A stretch of 64,000 bases of DNA from Nemopilema nomurai (GCA_003864495.1 ML133474.1:784550-848549), one strand, 5' to 3'; counted from the stretch's first letter, positions 39,540-52,400 are shown. A program made the numbers and translations. Notes: generated from the letters alone by a model not told the origin.

Positions 39540-40646
39540 TCAATTTTCATGGGAAAGAGATGGTGGAAATACACCTAGTTTCACATAGTCATCAACAATC
39601 TCTCGTAAATATTCTACTTTTACTTGTGGGTGCTCATAACTGAAACCAAGTGACTCTATCTTTGATCCATCAATGTGTAGATTATTATTGTAAAGCAGCT
39701 CCTGATCGAGGTAAGGACTCAGTGGAGTGTTGGATATTTTATCTCTTGCACATGCTTCTGACCAGGGTGCCAAGTGCTTCTCATTGGAATCTTCCACCAT
39801 CCCAGACATATTAAGCTTTGCCATATTCGAGATCATTGAGCCAAAGAAGTCATAAGAAATGTTGAAAATCTGACACACCAATTCACTAATTGACCCTTGA
39901 GTGGATTCTGCTTTGTCTGCAAGGTTGTAAATTTGTCCAGCCTGTCCCTTTTCAAAAAGAAACCAGATAGCCCGGGCAACATCTTTCACGTGTACAGTGT
40001 TCATTTGGAGATCTTTCGACCAGAGGAGCTTCATTTTCTCCCCAAGCTGTTTGTACACTGCCCCAACGATTAGTCTTGGCGTAAGGCCATCAACATCACC
40101 AATCCCGTAAATAATAGAAGGTCGTAGAATCAGATAATTAAGTCCTTCAATTTTCTTAAGCTCTTCCTCGACCTTGTATTTATATTTGGCCACAAGTGTC
40201 CATGGCGATATTTTAGAGTTTTCAGCACTGGCTTTCTTGTCACTCGAGTAGACTTGGCCAGACGAAATTTCTACGTACTTCTTGACATTTAACTCAGCAG
40301 CTTTCCTTGCACAATTGACTTCCAGCTGTAAGACCCCCTCCTTGTAAACCTCTTCAGCTTGACCGTATTTAATGCCTACACCACAGTTAACAACATAATC
40401 GAAAACACCACCGTCAAGCACAAAGGCCCGTTCGAGGTGAGCAGGGTTGAGAAGATTGGCCTGGCGAAAATCAACTCGCTCGTCCTCGAAGATTTTTTTA
40501 TGATGGCTGTTGAGCCATGCTGTTTGAGGTGGCATTTTGTCTGCAACCCGAACCATGCTCACAAGATCATTCTCAATCAAGTAGGCGACCAAATTCCGCC
40601 CAACAAAACCACAACCACCAAGAACGAGGACTTTTGGTTCAGCCAT
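39540..40646 (-). CDS. Atypical NAD(P)-binding SDR / sugar-epimerase-like protein
   Basis: One exon encodes 368 residues. The N-terminus has the extended-SDR Rossmann motif VLVLGGCGFVGRNL (Gly10, 11, 13, 16), an acidic/basic beta2 region near VADKMPP, and the family features EISSGQVYSS (127-135) and LRPSIIYGIGD (174-184). This is the Pfam Epimerase / 3beta-HSD-like fold, normally acting on nucleotide sugars or steroids. The active-site Tyr-x3-Lys is not in place: the segment VAKYKYKVEEEL (152-163) has Tyr155 and Tyr157 near Lys158, but no Tyr four residues before a Lys. The C-terminal third holds the substrate-binding half and has no recognised motif. Reaction and substrate cannot be assigned; a binding or non-catalytic role is possible. 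No signal peptide or membrane segment, so likely cytosolic. Start is the first ATG and directly precedes the glycine motif. Confidence 0.8.
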   Translation of the reverse strand: MAEPKVLVLGGCGFVGRNLVAYLIENDLVSMVRVADKMPPQTAWLNSHHKKIFEDERVDFRQANLLNPAHLERAFVLDGGVFDYVVNCGVGIKYGQAEEVYKEGVLQLEVNCARKAAELNVKKYVEISSGQVYSSDKKASAENSKISPWTLVAKYKYKVEEELKKIEGLNYLILRPSIIYGIGDVDGLTPRLIVGAVYKQLGEKMKLLWSKDLQMNTVHVKDVARAIWFLFEKGQAGQIYNLADKAESTQGSISELVCQIFNISYDFFGSMISNMAKLNMSGMVEDSNEKHLAPWSEACARDKISNTPLSPYLDQELLYNNNLHIDGSKIESLGFSYEHPQVKVEYLREIVDDYVKLGVFPPSLSHEN

Positions 40647-42213
40647 GATTACAAGCGTTAGGCCTTTCGGACTTCCTCGGTACTCCTCCTAAACTGGGTG
40701 TATTGTTTTATTTTCGCAAGGTAGGACGCCTTGGATGTGTCACAATGACAGCTATACAGAAATAGTACCTCGCTGGTGTGAATTCTTTTCGGCCCGCTCT
40801 TTCGCCGCGCTCTGACAGCCACAAGGCCTCCGCTAGCCTCACTTCCTTGTGGAAACGTGACAAAAAGTATCTTCCTCCGCAAACTCCTGCGCAGCATCAC
40901 TTTCACACCTGCGTATGTCAAAAAGTAACCAAAGTGGTTAGCATCATAACTTTGGTTGGCTATCAGACTTTTACAGGTAAGTTCGTTGCTTGAACGTGGC
41001 TAAAAGCTTTTTGATTCTTGACTCATCTGTGAAGGACAACTATATGGGCAATCAAGAAGGATAATTGTGAGAAAAGAAAATTCATGTTATGCCAAAGTTG
41101 TCCTGACGTTTGATGCTCTGAGGAGAGACGAAAAAGTACTTTTAGTATGCGCAAACTGTTTCCATTATTCCTTGCTATCGTGAAGTTCTGCATCGGAAAG
41201 CACTTGTCCACATATTATTGTCCTGTTAGGAAATTAAAATAGAAGCTATATGAAGAGCTATCGAATGCTAGTTCAGGGCCTGTGTTTTTGTAGGATCGGG
41301 CTCTAAGAGGGTAAATTTGGGGCGAATTTCAGAAAAAAAACATGCATTAGCACGCCCTTTATACTCCAAGGGAAGCAGGGAAACGTCTTATTTAGAGAAA
41401 ATCGTTGAGGAAAAACGGTTTTAATAGCAACATTTTGTTTTGATAAAATTGAAATATGGAGATCAAGGCCTTAAAACTTGAAACAACATTAAGCGGGCTG
41501 TTGAAAGATTTTGCTGTTTTTAAGAACTAAGAGAAAAAGTTTTCTATCAACTGATATTTTTACCGAATTCTGGTCTTCAGGCCTCTGGACATTTTATCCT
41601 TCTTCTCAACGCTCCTGACTATGTTGGAGTCATCCAGGCACATGTTGTTAGCATTGAGGGTTCCCAACGTATTGTGCAATAGCAGAGGAGGCGTGGGCAA
41701 GGGAATTTCACATACGGCCTTGCGCTGAAATAGGGAGTAGAATCTGTCTCTCTGTAGTCAACGGAGGTGGAGACGTAGAAATCTGATTCACTGTTAGCAT
41801 AAGGGGGGGGGGGGGGGGGGGCGGTAGGAGTTTTGCCCGAGTACAGAGGCATGCATATATTTATGAGCCTGTTGGTGATAAGGAACTTTGACATAGGAAT
41901 ATTTACATTACGAGTTCTTTTTCACCCAAATATCTAAAGTAAAAATGGTCAGTTGAGAGTAGAACAAACCAATCAGAGACATGTTTGGGGGGACATGCTA
42001 TCCTTATCGATTCTTCTATAATGCCTACTGTTCAGATCTAAAAGTTTGATCTAAGTTTCTCATAGATAAGTTTCTCAGCAATTTATAATATTTTCCAATA
42101 TTTTACTTAATATCACTTAAAATACTACTATTAACTCTTGAATTCGACCAAGTCAAAAGAAATGTGAGTCCCGACTCTTTCTATGTCCAAATGTATCAAT
42201 CATCGCATTCATG
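40647..42213. other. Intergenic between SDR gene and hAT element
   Basis: Contains the SDR promoter side and a 19-base G run. The frames at 40658-40921 and 41619-41894 show no domain. The left terminal inverted repeat of the neighbouring hAT element should lie in 41,900-42,210 but I could not recognise it. Confidence 0.4.
41803..41821. repeat. G19 homopolymer
   Basis: Nineteen consecutive G residues follow the sequence GTTAGCATAA. Its true length may be misreported by sequencing or assembly. Confidence 0.9.
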
Positions 42214-44764
42214 TCACTTTTCAAAACTTCGTTTGAAAAATTTTTTCTCGATGCTAAGTAGTGCCAAATTGCTCAGCCGTTCTTGGCCCATGGTTGATCT
42301 GAGATATGTTTTTAGCCGTCGAAGACCACTGAATGATCTTTCAGCTGAGCAAGATATTGCTGGAATCGTTGCCAGCAATGATGCTGCTTCATACAGGAAT
42401 GGCAGTACTTGATGCAAACCTTCTTGAAACATCTTTTGGACAAGCATTGCTGCATTATTACCATAAGATTCAGAAGTGCTTTGCTTCTTGTAATTTTCAA
42501 AAACCACCTTATCATTTTTAAGGCACTCTTGGTCGATTTGATAATGCAACGATATTGACTCGTAGCTTTCATTCTTTGGGTTATTTAAAAATACCACGTC
42601 TGCCAAAGCACATAGAATTTGCTGGTCATTTTCTGCAAAGCGGAACTGTATTTCAGCCATAGCTGTGTCAACACTTTCGTAGTACGCTGTAACACGGTGA
42701 TGGTCCTTTGGACTGATCTCTTGATGGTTTTCTTGGTTTTCACCAACAAGGGTCTGTTGTCGCTTAGATGGCTTTCTTCGTGGCAATCTTGGATCTCTAA
42801 ACGAAAAATTTGTGTCGTTGATCCCTTCCTTTATTTGTGAGACTATTCTACCAGCTGACTCCCAAAATAGCTCGAAGCTCTCTTCGTTACGGCATCCATT
42901 TAGCGTAAGGACGACCGCATCAGCTGTTCTCTTTGCAGTTATCACGCTATGTCTTTCCCTTGCAAATACCTGCTTAAGGCATCCGTACTGGACAAGATCA
43001 GCCTTAGTATCAGCAAGCCAAAAACAAAGTCAAAGTTGCATATGGCTTGTACCAAAGAACTGCTCTCGTTATAACAGGATGGATCACTGTTATCTGTAAG
43101 AACGAGCAGCGCCTTAAGAATCACTGGGATTTGCTCAGTTATGGCTTTCACAGCTGACCAACGGCAAGACCATCTTGTTGCACTCAGGGACTTCAAGGTA
43201 CGTCTATGATCATTTTCCTCCAACTGGATGTTCGTTAAAATAGCATGTCGCTTTGTGCTACCCTCAAAGAAATTGTAAAGCTTCTGGACTGTACCAAGTG
43301 CATTGCGTAAGGGCTCCAGCTCTGTGAGGGCATCTTGTAAGGCTAGGTTCAGTAGGTGACCATAGCAGTGATCATAAATAGCCTTTGGAGAACATTCTTT
43401 CATTCGGGTCGCAAGACCTTTGTGCACCCCTCTCATGTTAGCTGCACCGTCGAAACACTCAGCAATGATGTCACTCAGCGTGAGGTTGAACTTCTTAAAC
43501 ACCTTCTTCACAAGCTCATACAAAACCTTACCCTCCGTGTTTTCTGTATCGAAGAATCTAAGGAAAGTTCCTTTGTTGTGCCTTCAAATACATATCGAAT
43601 GCAAATCGAAACTTGCTCCACCTTGCTTATATCAGATGTTTCATCCATGATGATGCTGTAAAATTTGCAGGACTTAATTTCTGTAAGAATCCTCTCCAAA
43701 ACTTGGTCTGACAGGATACCTATGAGCTCGTTTTGTATCGAAGGAGAGGTCCATTGTGCATGGGATTTGAGCTGGTTTTGCAGCTTCACCTTTAACCAAG
43801 GCAAATCTCGACACCTTAAATGTAGAAGCTCCAAAAAATTTCCTCGATTGATGTCAGACACCTCCCAAATATTCTGCCTTGATTCTTCGTGACCACGAAC
43901 AGCAATATTTTGTTGTGCAGCAAACATCATGCATTCAATGATGATTTGCAAGTACTGGCGATTGCTCTCTACCTTTTCGCAGTGGAAACTGTCCAATTGC
44001 TGCAGAACTGAGGAAGAATTATTCTTTGCGGCTTTGTATAGGACTCATTTTGTCATCGAATCTAGATGCTTTTCACTTGCTTTATGTTTACTGAGTTTGT
44101 ATGGCTTCTTCCAGTTGTTAAAAACAAATGAACTTTCTTTGCTGAATCTTGAACATGCGAAGCAAGTGCTTTCATCTTTTCCTGCACTGTACGATAACCA
44201 AGTATACGTCTTGTACCATTCAGGCTTGAATCTTCGTACAAAGTTCTAATTGCCAAATTTTCGTCCTGGGAACTGTCGCAGCAGTGGCTGTTGAGGACGT
44301 TCAAGGTCAACTTCCTTATTCACAGTGGAGTCCAGGCTTGCATTAGATTGTTGCTCATCTTGACTAGAGGTCTCATCGTAATCATCCTTTGTTAATGAAG
44401 TAGACATCTCGATTTCTTTGTCACTTTCTTCATGGGCTTGTTGGTCCTTAGCCTGCTCTTCTTCTTGAATTACAGAATGGCATTGTTCACTATCAGCTTG
44501 CTCTTGCTCTTGTCCGCTCTCTCCAGCAGTACACTTAACGGAAGCCTTAGACTTCGCAAAGTATCCACTCAGTGTTGACTGTGGTGCTACTTGTACGGCA
44601 ATGCATTCAAAATTTTGGCCATTGTGCATGTTTTTCATGTGTGCAACCTTGTAGTCAGAATCAAAGACACTGTTACATTCTTTGCATTCAACTGAGTATC
44701 GGTATTTTCTTTTTCTTGTTGTCGAAGCCATGACTGTCAGATGAAAATATCTTGCTCTTGTCAA
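42214..44764 (-). mobile_element. hAT-superfamily transposase (ZMYM1-like), degraded
   Basis: The coding part reads on the minus strand. The likely start is the ATG at 44731 (MASTTRKRKYR). An N-terminal C2H2-like finger (CKECNSVF, then AHMKNMH) and a Glu/Gln-rich acidic region are followed by a TTF-type zinc-finger region (WYKTYTWLSY, CFACSRF, NWKKPYKLSKHK), a DUF4371 segment (GNFLELLHLR), the RNase H-like core (IIMDETSDIS, CFDGAANM, SATRWSCRW) and the C-terminal hAT dimerisation motif SAERSFSGLRRLKTYLRS (about 42280-42335). From 44764 to about 43510 the frame is constant but holds two nonsense codons, TAG at 44246-44248 and TGA at 44045-44047. Frameshifts then occur near 43510-43523 and 42945. 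The order and the acidic residues fit the ZMYM1 / 52-kDa-repressor-like hAT group. The product cannot be made in one piece, so this copy is inactive. No TIR or 8-bp target duplication was identified. Confidence 0.88.
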
Positions 44765-46379
44765 TTCTCTTTCTTATAAAGACTTCACAATACTCCACCA
44801 CTTCAACTCAAATCTGAATTATCATTTCAAGTGAGCCCTATTTATCTGTTAAATGATTGTGATAGCATTACATAGTTTTCTGAATTTGAGATTCGAAACG
44901 ATTGCGACATTCTTATTCTTCGTGTACTGAGCCAGTAAGAGCGAGTTGGCCCATTTTATTCAGTTTACATACAATTAATCTCATCCTTGGTCAAAACCCA
45001 AGCTACGTAATGCCAGCTCTCAAGACTTTACATATCTAAGCTCATATTATCAGTTGCTTTCTGATTGTCTCGTTAAAGTTAGGATGCTTAAATGTTGGCC
45101 ATACACTCATTAAAATATACGTGGCTGGAGCAAAATCAAGCGACAGCCAATTATAAATCTAAACAGGAGTAGAGTTATTTTATTTCCATAGAAAAAAGAG
45201 AAGTTTTGCCCTTTGGATGACGTGCATGCCAAGACTTGAATGTCCATGTTTTTGTGCTTTCTGTGAAGGTTTCATATTAAGGCTGAATCGGCAAACAAAG
45301 CTGCAATCGGGGTAGTTGCTTCGTGGAAGTTAACTTCAGTCATAGAGATGCATTCAGCTAAAACGCAAACTGAATATGCCACTATTAATTCCACGGCTTC
45401 AAATGGCTTGAAAAAAAATTCTACAGAATGACGATGAGTCCAGATGATTTCAATGAGTAATTAGGCCCAGTTAAATGCTAATAAGCAAATTGAGCTTTGA
45501 TTATGAAGCAAATGGTAGAAGATTCTAAAAGAAACTTCTAAAGCAAACCTGAATTTTTTATGCTGATGAGAATATTTTCTGGGATAGTTTGAAAGCCATT
45601 CCTCAGTTTCTGTATTGAGCGTTGGTCATAACTCTGAAGCCCAAAGACTCACTACAGAGTGTGTATATGCTTAGTGAACAAAACCACAGTCCTTTGCCAA
45701 CAAATAATTAAAGGCAGTAGTAAGGGATTCAAATTATCTAACCGTTTCGAAAAGCTTGTTCTTCATAAGGAGCTGGAAGGAATTCAACATCCAGCGGCTT
45801 CATCACCCACTTTCAAACGATCTCTCACCCAAATCAAGGAAACTTGTTACCCTCGGAATAAAACGTTTAAATAGCAACAACATGACGAAATTATGCTAAT
45901 TAGAAAACCTTTCGACAAGAACTTAACAAGCTAGAGAAAAAAGCATGATTCTATTTTTGTTAAAATGTCTGACTTCTTCTTTAGACAAGGAAATTCCCTA
46001 TCTTATCTACCGAAGAAATAACTAAAACTACCATGAAGTACACACAAAGGGCTGTAACAAACACAAGAAGATAATAATTATTTCGTTGGTTCGCACCATA
46101 GGCACGTTTTCTATGATAAGAAGACTTCAAATCGGTAAAAAGTCAAATTAAGGGCCTTTTATAATGTTATAATGATAGATTGATGAGAATCGACGAAAGT
46201 GATTTAAACTCCAAAATAACAAAAATTGGCTGGTATCGTTTTAATGAAGCAGAGATTTATATTAAGCATTCAGTCATAATTAGGAACGATTACCGGTCGC
46301 ATTTGGCCACTAGCCAGGCCGTTAGCGCCCAGGCCGCTTCTGTTCTGAAAGGACGCGACAACCGAGAGCTTTATTAATG
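44765..46379. other. Intergenic between hAT element and ANKRD26-like copy A
   Basis: AT-rich sequence with no domain-bearing frame (45659-45874 and 46180-46377 are not convincing). The right end of the hAT element is expected in the first few hundred bases but was not recognised. Sequence matching copy B upstream DNA begins at about 46,375. Confidence 0.4.
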
Positions 46380-46387
46380 TGACGTCA
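46380..46387 (+). promoter_or_regulatory. CRE palindrome TGACGTCA upstream of copy A
   Basis: A perfect TGACGTCA lies 94 bases before the copy A start codon. Copy B has the same site at the same distance. This is the CREB/ATF consensus; function is inferred, and the match between copies partly reflects their common origin. Confidence 0.45.
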
Positions 46388-46473
46388 CGATATGATTTGC
46401 TCAACACAAACGATCTCGCAAAACTGACTTCGCCAATTTGCTTGCGGGCGTCCGCAGCAAAGGAGCGGTGGGG

Positions 46474-49400
46474 ATGTTCTTCAAGTTTTTTCGCCGCTCG
46501 ACAGCGAGCACAAATGAAGATGGATTAAACCTTTGGGATCTCCCAAGGCTGCATCGTGTCGCGTACAAAAACAAAATCGAGAAACTCAATCGTCTTCTAA
46601 AGAAAAGACGAGCTAATATAAACAAAAAAGACAGCGATGGAAGGTGAGTTGTGCAAGCAAAACAAAACTCAAATTAAGAATAAGTGAGCAAATGTCCTAG
46701 AAAGATATAGATTCACGTCACTTTTTATTTGGCATTTTCAACCTTGCTCTCCCAGTGCAAACGAATGAAAGACAGCAAACATTTTAGACCGTTTAAGTAT
46801 TGACGAAGAGAAATGCTAATCAAAGCTTAAACGAGGCATCCCTTCAAGAATGACAAAAGTACACAAATATGAGATGCTGTCAAAAAAATAATATCAAAAA
46901 GCAGGGCCTCCAATGAAGGGGGGCCGGGGGGCCATGGCCCCCGCACTTTAATGTAAAACAATAGGGCTTTTCTAAATATCTTTTGTTATGATTGTTATAA
47001 TCTTCCTTGGCCCCTCCACTTTCCATCCTTCGTCGGAGCCCTTGAAAAGTAAAACAATCAAGCAAACCAATAAAAATCAGATGTAAAAATGTGATAAGGG
47101 AAAGTATCTTACAATAAAATACGAAAAAGCTTATAACCTAAGTCATTAAAGGATATGACGGTCAAATCAAGGTTTTATTAAATACATAGTGGACAGTCTG
47201 TAAACCTTCTAGAACAGTTAAGCCAAGCAATCGATTGTTGTTCTGTACCTTGAGGTATATCATATGTTTCAATCCGTTCTAGAACTGCTTTGCATTATGG
47301 CTGCCTCGCTGGTAGGATCCAAGTGGTACAATTCATTTTGGATGCCGATGCCAAAATCATTGTTGACAGATTCGGACGGAGTCCCGTATTCATGGTGAGC
47401 CAACTGTTTTCTTCTATAACCCTAGTGTCTATGAAACTTGCTCCACAAACTTAGGAGTCATGAAATTCGACTACGGACCCCGTTACTAAACCACATCTTT
47501 CCTTGAACAGGCAATTAAAAACGGACACGTGAACATAGTGAATCTGTTCTACGGAATCAAGCTGGACTTTAACAGGCCGGACCATGCAGGAGTAACACCA
47601 CTGCAATACGCAATACTGCGAAAGGAATTGCAGATCGTCCACTTCTTGGTGGAGCGAGTTAACGTCAACATCAATGTCACTGACATGGTGGGTCATCTTC
47701 TTCAGCAACTTTCTAGGGTCATTCTTGTCATTAATAATGATCTTCCGAAGTAAGTTGAATGTCAACAAACCGAAATTGATAGCCACTAGATCAGTTAATT
47801 TATAAAGAAGTTTATGTTCCAAGTATCAATTTTCTGTCTCTTTCATAGCATAAATGTACACCAATGCATGAAGCAGTTCTCGCGGGGCTACCAAATGTCG
47901 TCTCGTTGCTTTTGGAGAACGGAGCAGACATTGAAATCAAAGAAGTAACTGGACAGTAAGTAAATGCATATTAAGATTATCGAAGTAGTCATATCAAGGT
48001 CTGACCATATCATTCGATGTCATCTAGAAAACGCAAAATCATATACGTATACTCATGGCTTGAGGAAAAGCTCCAAGACTCAAAAGTGAGAAGGTTAGAA
48101 GATATCCTTAGGTATATATCGCATAAAGATACATAATGATATTACACACAAGCAGTGTTTCGTAAAGCTGGATGATGTGTTTTGATGACAGGACACCGTT
48201 GATACTGGCAATTGTCAAGGGAGAAGAAGAATGTGCAGAGATTCTGTTGCAAAGTGGGGCCGAAATCTACCGGACAAGATACAGTAGCGTCGCGGAAGAC
48301 AAGGCCCTTGAATTTGGTCACCAAAAGTACGTGAGATTCAATGACAGTGTTTAAAATACTTGTGAAAGAATATGGATGGCTTGACTAAAAGTAACTTTAA
48401 AACAAATTCTGATTAAATCTATGAAGGATTAGTCAACAAGTAATGATGTACTGCGATATAAAGAAACAATGACAGTAGTTATATCATTTCATCTTTAGCC
48501 ATGAACGGTCAGAGGAGCCCAGCTGATGTGTAAAGATCGTAATTATCTGTTGATTCTGTCGCTGATGAAACAGTTTCTCAAAAATCTATACATCAAAATA
48601 AGAAGGAATTATTTCAATTTTAGGTTATACGACATGATTCAAGCGTACAGGTCAACTTGTGAACGCAGAATCGAATTCAGAGGTAAATTAATAAAAATAA
48701 ATCATTTCTAAATGGCTGAATGACTCGTTTCTTCACATTCAATTTGTATCATTCTTCATATATCCCATGATAGCAAACTGTTATCAAGAATAAAGAAAGG
48801 AATAAGAACAATGCTTCACTTTACTCATTATGAAATCTCAAATGCTAATCATGAATTAAATTTCGTATTTAAAATTAATTCATTTTCTCTCCAGATTCGC
48901 GCCAATTGAAGATCAAATGTTTGTTGATGCATGGCGACAATGGAAGCATACCAGAGGCCGAAGATGATATCACAGATGACTGTGAGAATGAACAGGCAAA
49001 GAAAGAAGGCGATTGCGACCCAGAGGGTGCTTGCATTACTTCAAATGACTATAATCAAGAGCAGAGTGTGATAGAAGGAAACGAAGAGATGGTTGAAGAT
49101 GCTGTCTCCGATGACTGTGATCAGGTTAAGATAGAAGTGGAAGATGAACCAGAGATCGAAAGTCTTACATCTGATGAAGTTGGGCACAAAGTGAGAGAAG
49201 AAATCGAAGAGGCGATGGAAGATGCTTTCTCAGATGACTGTGATCACGGCAAGATAGAAGTGGAATATCAGCCAGGGCATGAAAGTGCTACATCTGATGA
49301 AGATGAGCACAAAGTGACAGACGCAAGCGAAGAGGCGATGGAAGATGCTGTCTCAGATGACTGTGATCACGGCAAGTTAGAAATGGAAGATCAGCCAGGA

Positions 49401-52400
49401 CATGAAAGTGCTACTTCTGATGAAGGTGAGAAGAAAGTGACAGAAGAAATCGAAGAGGCGATGGAAGATGCTGTCTCAGATGACTGTGATCACGGCAAGA
49501 TAGAAGTGGAATATCAGCCAGAAAATGAAAGTGCTACATCTGATGAGGATGAGCACAAAGTGACAGAAGAAATCGAAGAGGCGATGGAAGATGCTGTCTC
49601 AGATGACTGTGATCACGGCAAGTTAGACGTGGAAGATCAGCCAGGGCATGAAAGTGCTATTTCTGATGAAGGTGAGAAGAAAGTGACAGAAGAAATCGAA
49701 GAGGCGATGGAAGATGCTGTCTCAGATGACTGTGATCACGGCAAGATAGAAGTGGAATATCAGCCAGAAAATGAAAGTGCTACATCTGATGAAGATGAGC
49801 ACAAAGTGACAGAAGAAATCGAAGAGGCGATGGAAGATGCTTTCTCAGATGACTGTGATCACGGCAAGATAGAAGTAGAATATCAGTCAGAAAATGAAAG
49901 TGCTACATCTGATGAAGATGAGCACAAAGTGACAGACGCAAGCGAAGAGGCGATGGAAGATGCTGTCTCAGATGACTGTGATCACGGCAAGTTAGAAGTG
50001 GAAGATCAGCCAGAAAATGAAAGTGCTACATCCGATGAAGATGAGCACAAAGTGACAGAAAAAATCGAAGAGGCGATGGAAGATGCTGTCTCAGATGACT
50101 GTGATCACGGCAAGATAGAAGTGGAATATCAGCCAGAAAATGAAAGTGCTACATCTGATGAAGATGAGCACAAAGTTACAGACGCAAGCGTAGAGGCGAT
50201 GGAAGATGCTGTCTCAGATGACTGTGATCACGGCAAGATAGAAGTGGAATATACGCCAGAAAATGAAAGTGCTACTTCTGATGAAGATGAGCAGAAAGTG
50301 ACAGAAGAAATCGAAGAGATGGTCGAAGATGCAGTCTCAGATGAATGTGATCACGGCAAGATAGAAGTGGAAGACCAACCAGAGGATGAAAGTGCTGCAC
50401 CTGATGAAGATGAGCAGAGTGTGACAGAAGGAAAGAAAAAGGTGCTTGGAGTTGCTGTGTCAGATGCCTGTAATCAGGTACAGACAAAACATGACCCTGG
50501 CCAGAGGTCAAACGATGATGGACACATAGCTGATGATACTATTGCCACCTCATCTACATATGACACTGAGCAGATGCCAAATGATTGTGGAAACATAGCT
50601 GATGATGCCATTGAAACCTCATCCAGATATGACTCTGGCAAAATGCCAAACGATGATGGAAGCATAGCTGATGATGCTATTGCCACCTCATCCAAACGTG
50701 ACCCTGACCAGATGCCAAAAGATGATGGAAGCATAGCTGATGATGCCATTGAAACCTCGTCCAGATATGACCCTGACCAGATGCCAAAAGATGATGGAAG
50801 CATATCTGATGATACTATTGCCACCTCATCCATATATGACCCTGACCAGATGCCAAAAGATGATGGAATCATAGCTGATGATGCCATTGAAACCTCATCC
50901 AGATATGACTGTGGTCAGATGCCAAAAGATGATGGAAGCATAGTTGATGATACTATTGCGACCTCATCCATAAATGACACTGACCAGATGCCAAAAGATG
51001 ACGGAATCATAGCTGATGATGCCATTGAAACCTCATCCAAATGTGACCCTGGTAAGATGCCAAAAGATTACAAAAGCATAGCTGATGATGCTATTGCCAC
51101 CTCGTCGAAATGTGACTTGAGGCTGGATATAAATTGCAATGGTAACCTATTAGACCATTGCACTGCTGTCTCATCTGGGTACGACTATATGGAAACTGCC
51201 TCTGATATCAAAGACGACAATGATACCATTACCTTGTCTGAGTATGACATCGGAAGATTTTCTGGGGGCCACGGATCGTTGCAGCTGAGCCAGGCGGCAA
51301 TCTTTGACTGCTCATGCGACTCTGGCATTGGTATAAAGGCCTCTAGCAGAAAAATCAGTATTTGCAACAAAGGAGAACTTTCTTCGAGCATCCAGAAATC
51401 CGTTGCTTCTACCACAGGCCTTCTTAAAGGTTAGCAAGACATTTTCAAGGCTTTTCTCTGCCCTAAATATAGCGAGATCTATCAAGATACATTGTTCAGA
51501 ATTCGTTAAAATATAACACTTTATTGTCTTTAGCTATTGCAAAAATCTTGATGCAGTTGAATTGAATTACTCACCTCGAATCTTAGAAAACACTTTTCTC
51601 CAGTTTTATTTTCAGAAGCCACTGTTCTTAACTTATAATCTCAGGTTATCCGTGTTAACAATAAAGGTCGCTTTTCTGACCAAAGTATATACAGTTAGGG
51701 TATCTTGAGCTACTATGACCTATATATCCAGGATACCATTAAAAGGATCCGCATATAATTTTCATATGGTCAAAGTGCATCAAGCTAATAATTTGCACAA
51801 TACCATTTACAGGACAGTTGATCGCTAGTGAATGTCGCAAAATGAAAGTGGTCGGTGGAAGATGCACCACGGTTGGAACCCAAACAGAAGCAACAACATC
51901 TTTCACGTTTGACGAACTCACTGTCTTCCATGATGCACTTGAAAGGTTAAGAGCCTGTTACGGAGACATCAGTCTGCTGCGAACCGAGATGGACGCTTTT
52001 GTTACTTATTTGGAATCGAAATGCCAACGAACAGGCGATGCTACCAAGGCAGCAGCCAAGCAGCTCGAAGAGAAGAACCACGTGGTCATAGAAAACAAAA
52101 GATTGGTTAAACTGAACGGTGAGATGCAGAAGAAAGCAGATGATCTTAGCAACCAACTGGAACAAGAAATTGAAAAGAATAAGGAAATGAAAGGATACGT
52201 ATTCTCCTTAGAAAGGCAGTCCGAGCTTTTGGAAAAAGACCTAGAGCAGTTACGCAATCAGACGAAGATGGACGAAGAGAGAAACGTAATTAGTAAACGT
52301 CCAAAAGAAATCAATCCAGATTTCGAAAACTCAAACATTGATTTAGAAGCTAGTGGCAACGAGGTAGAAAACTGGATGGAGCTTGCAAGAAAGATGTTGA

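Noticed and set aside
41619..41894. 91-codon minus frame with a polyproline run
   Set aside because: The proline run comes from the G19 tract; nothing else in the frame resembles a protein.
50272..50887. Minus-strand frames with repeated ASSAMLPSSFGIWSGS-like units
   Set aside because: They are the antisense reading of the 69-bp and 123-bp arrays of copy A.
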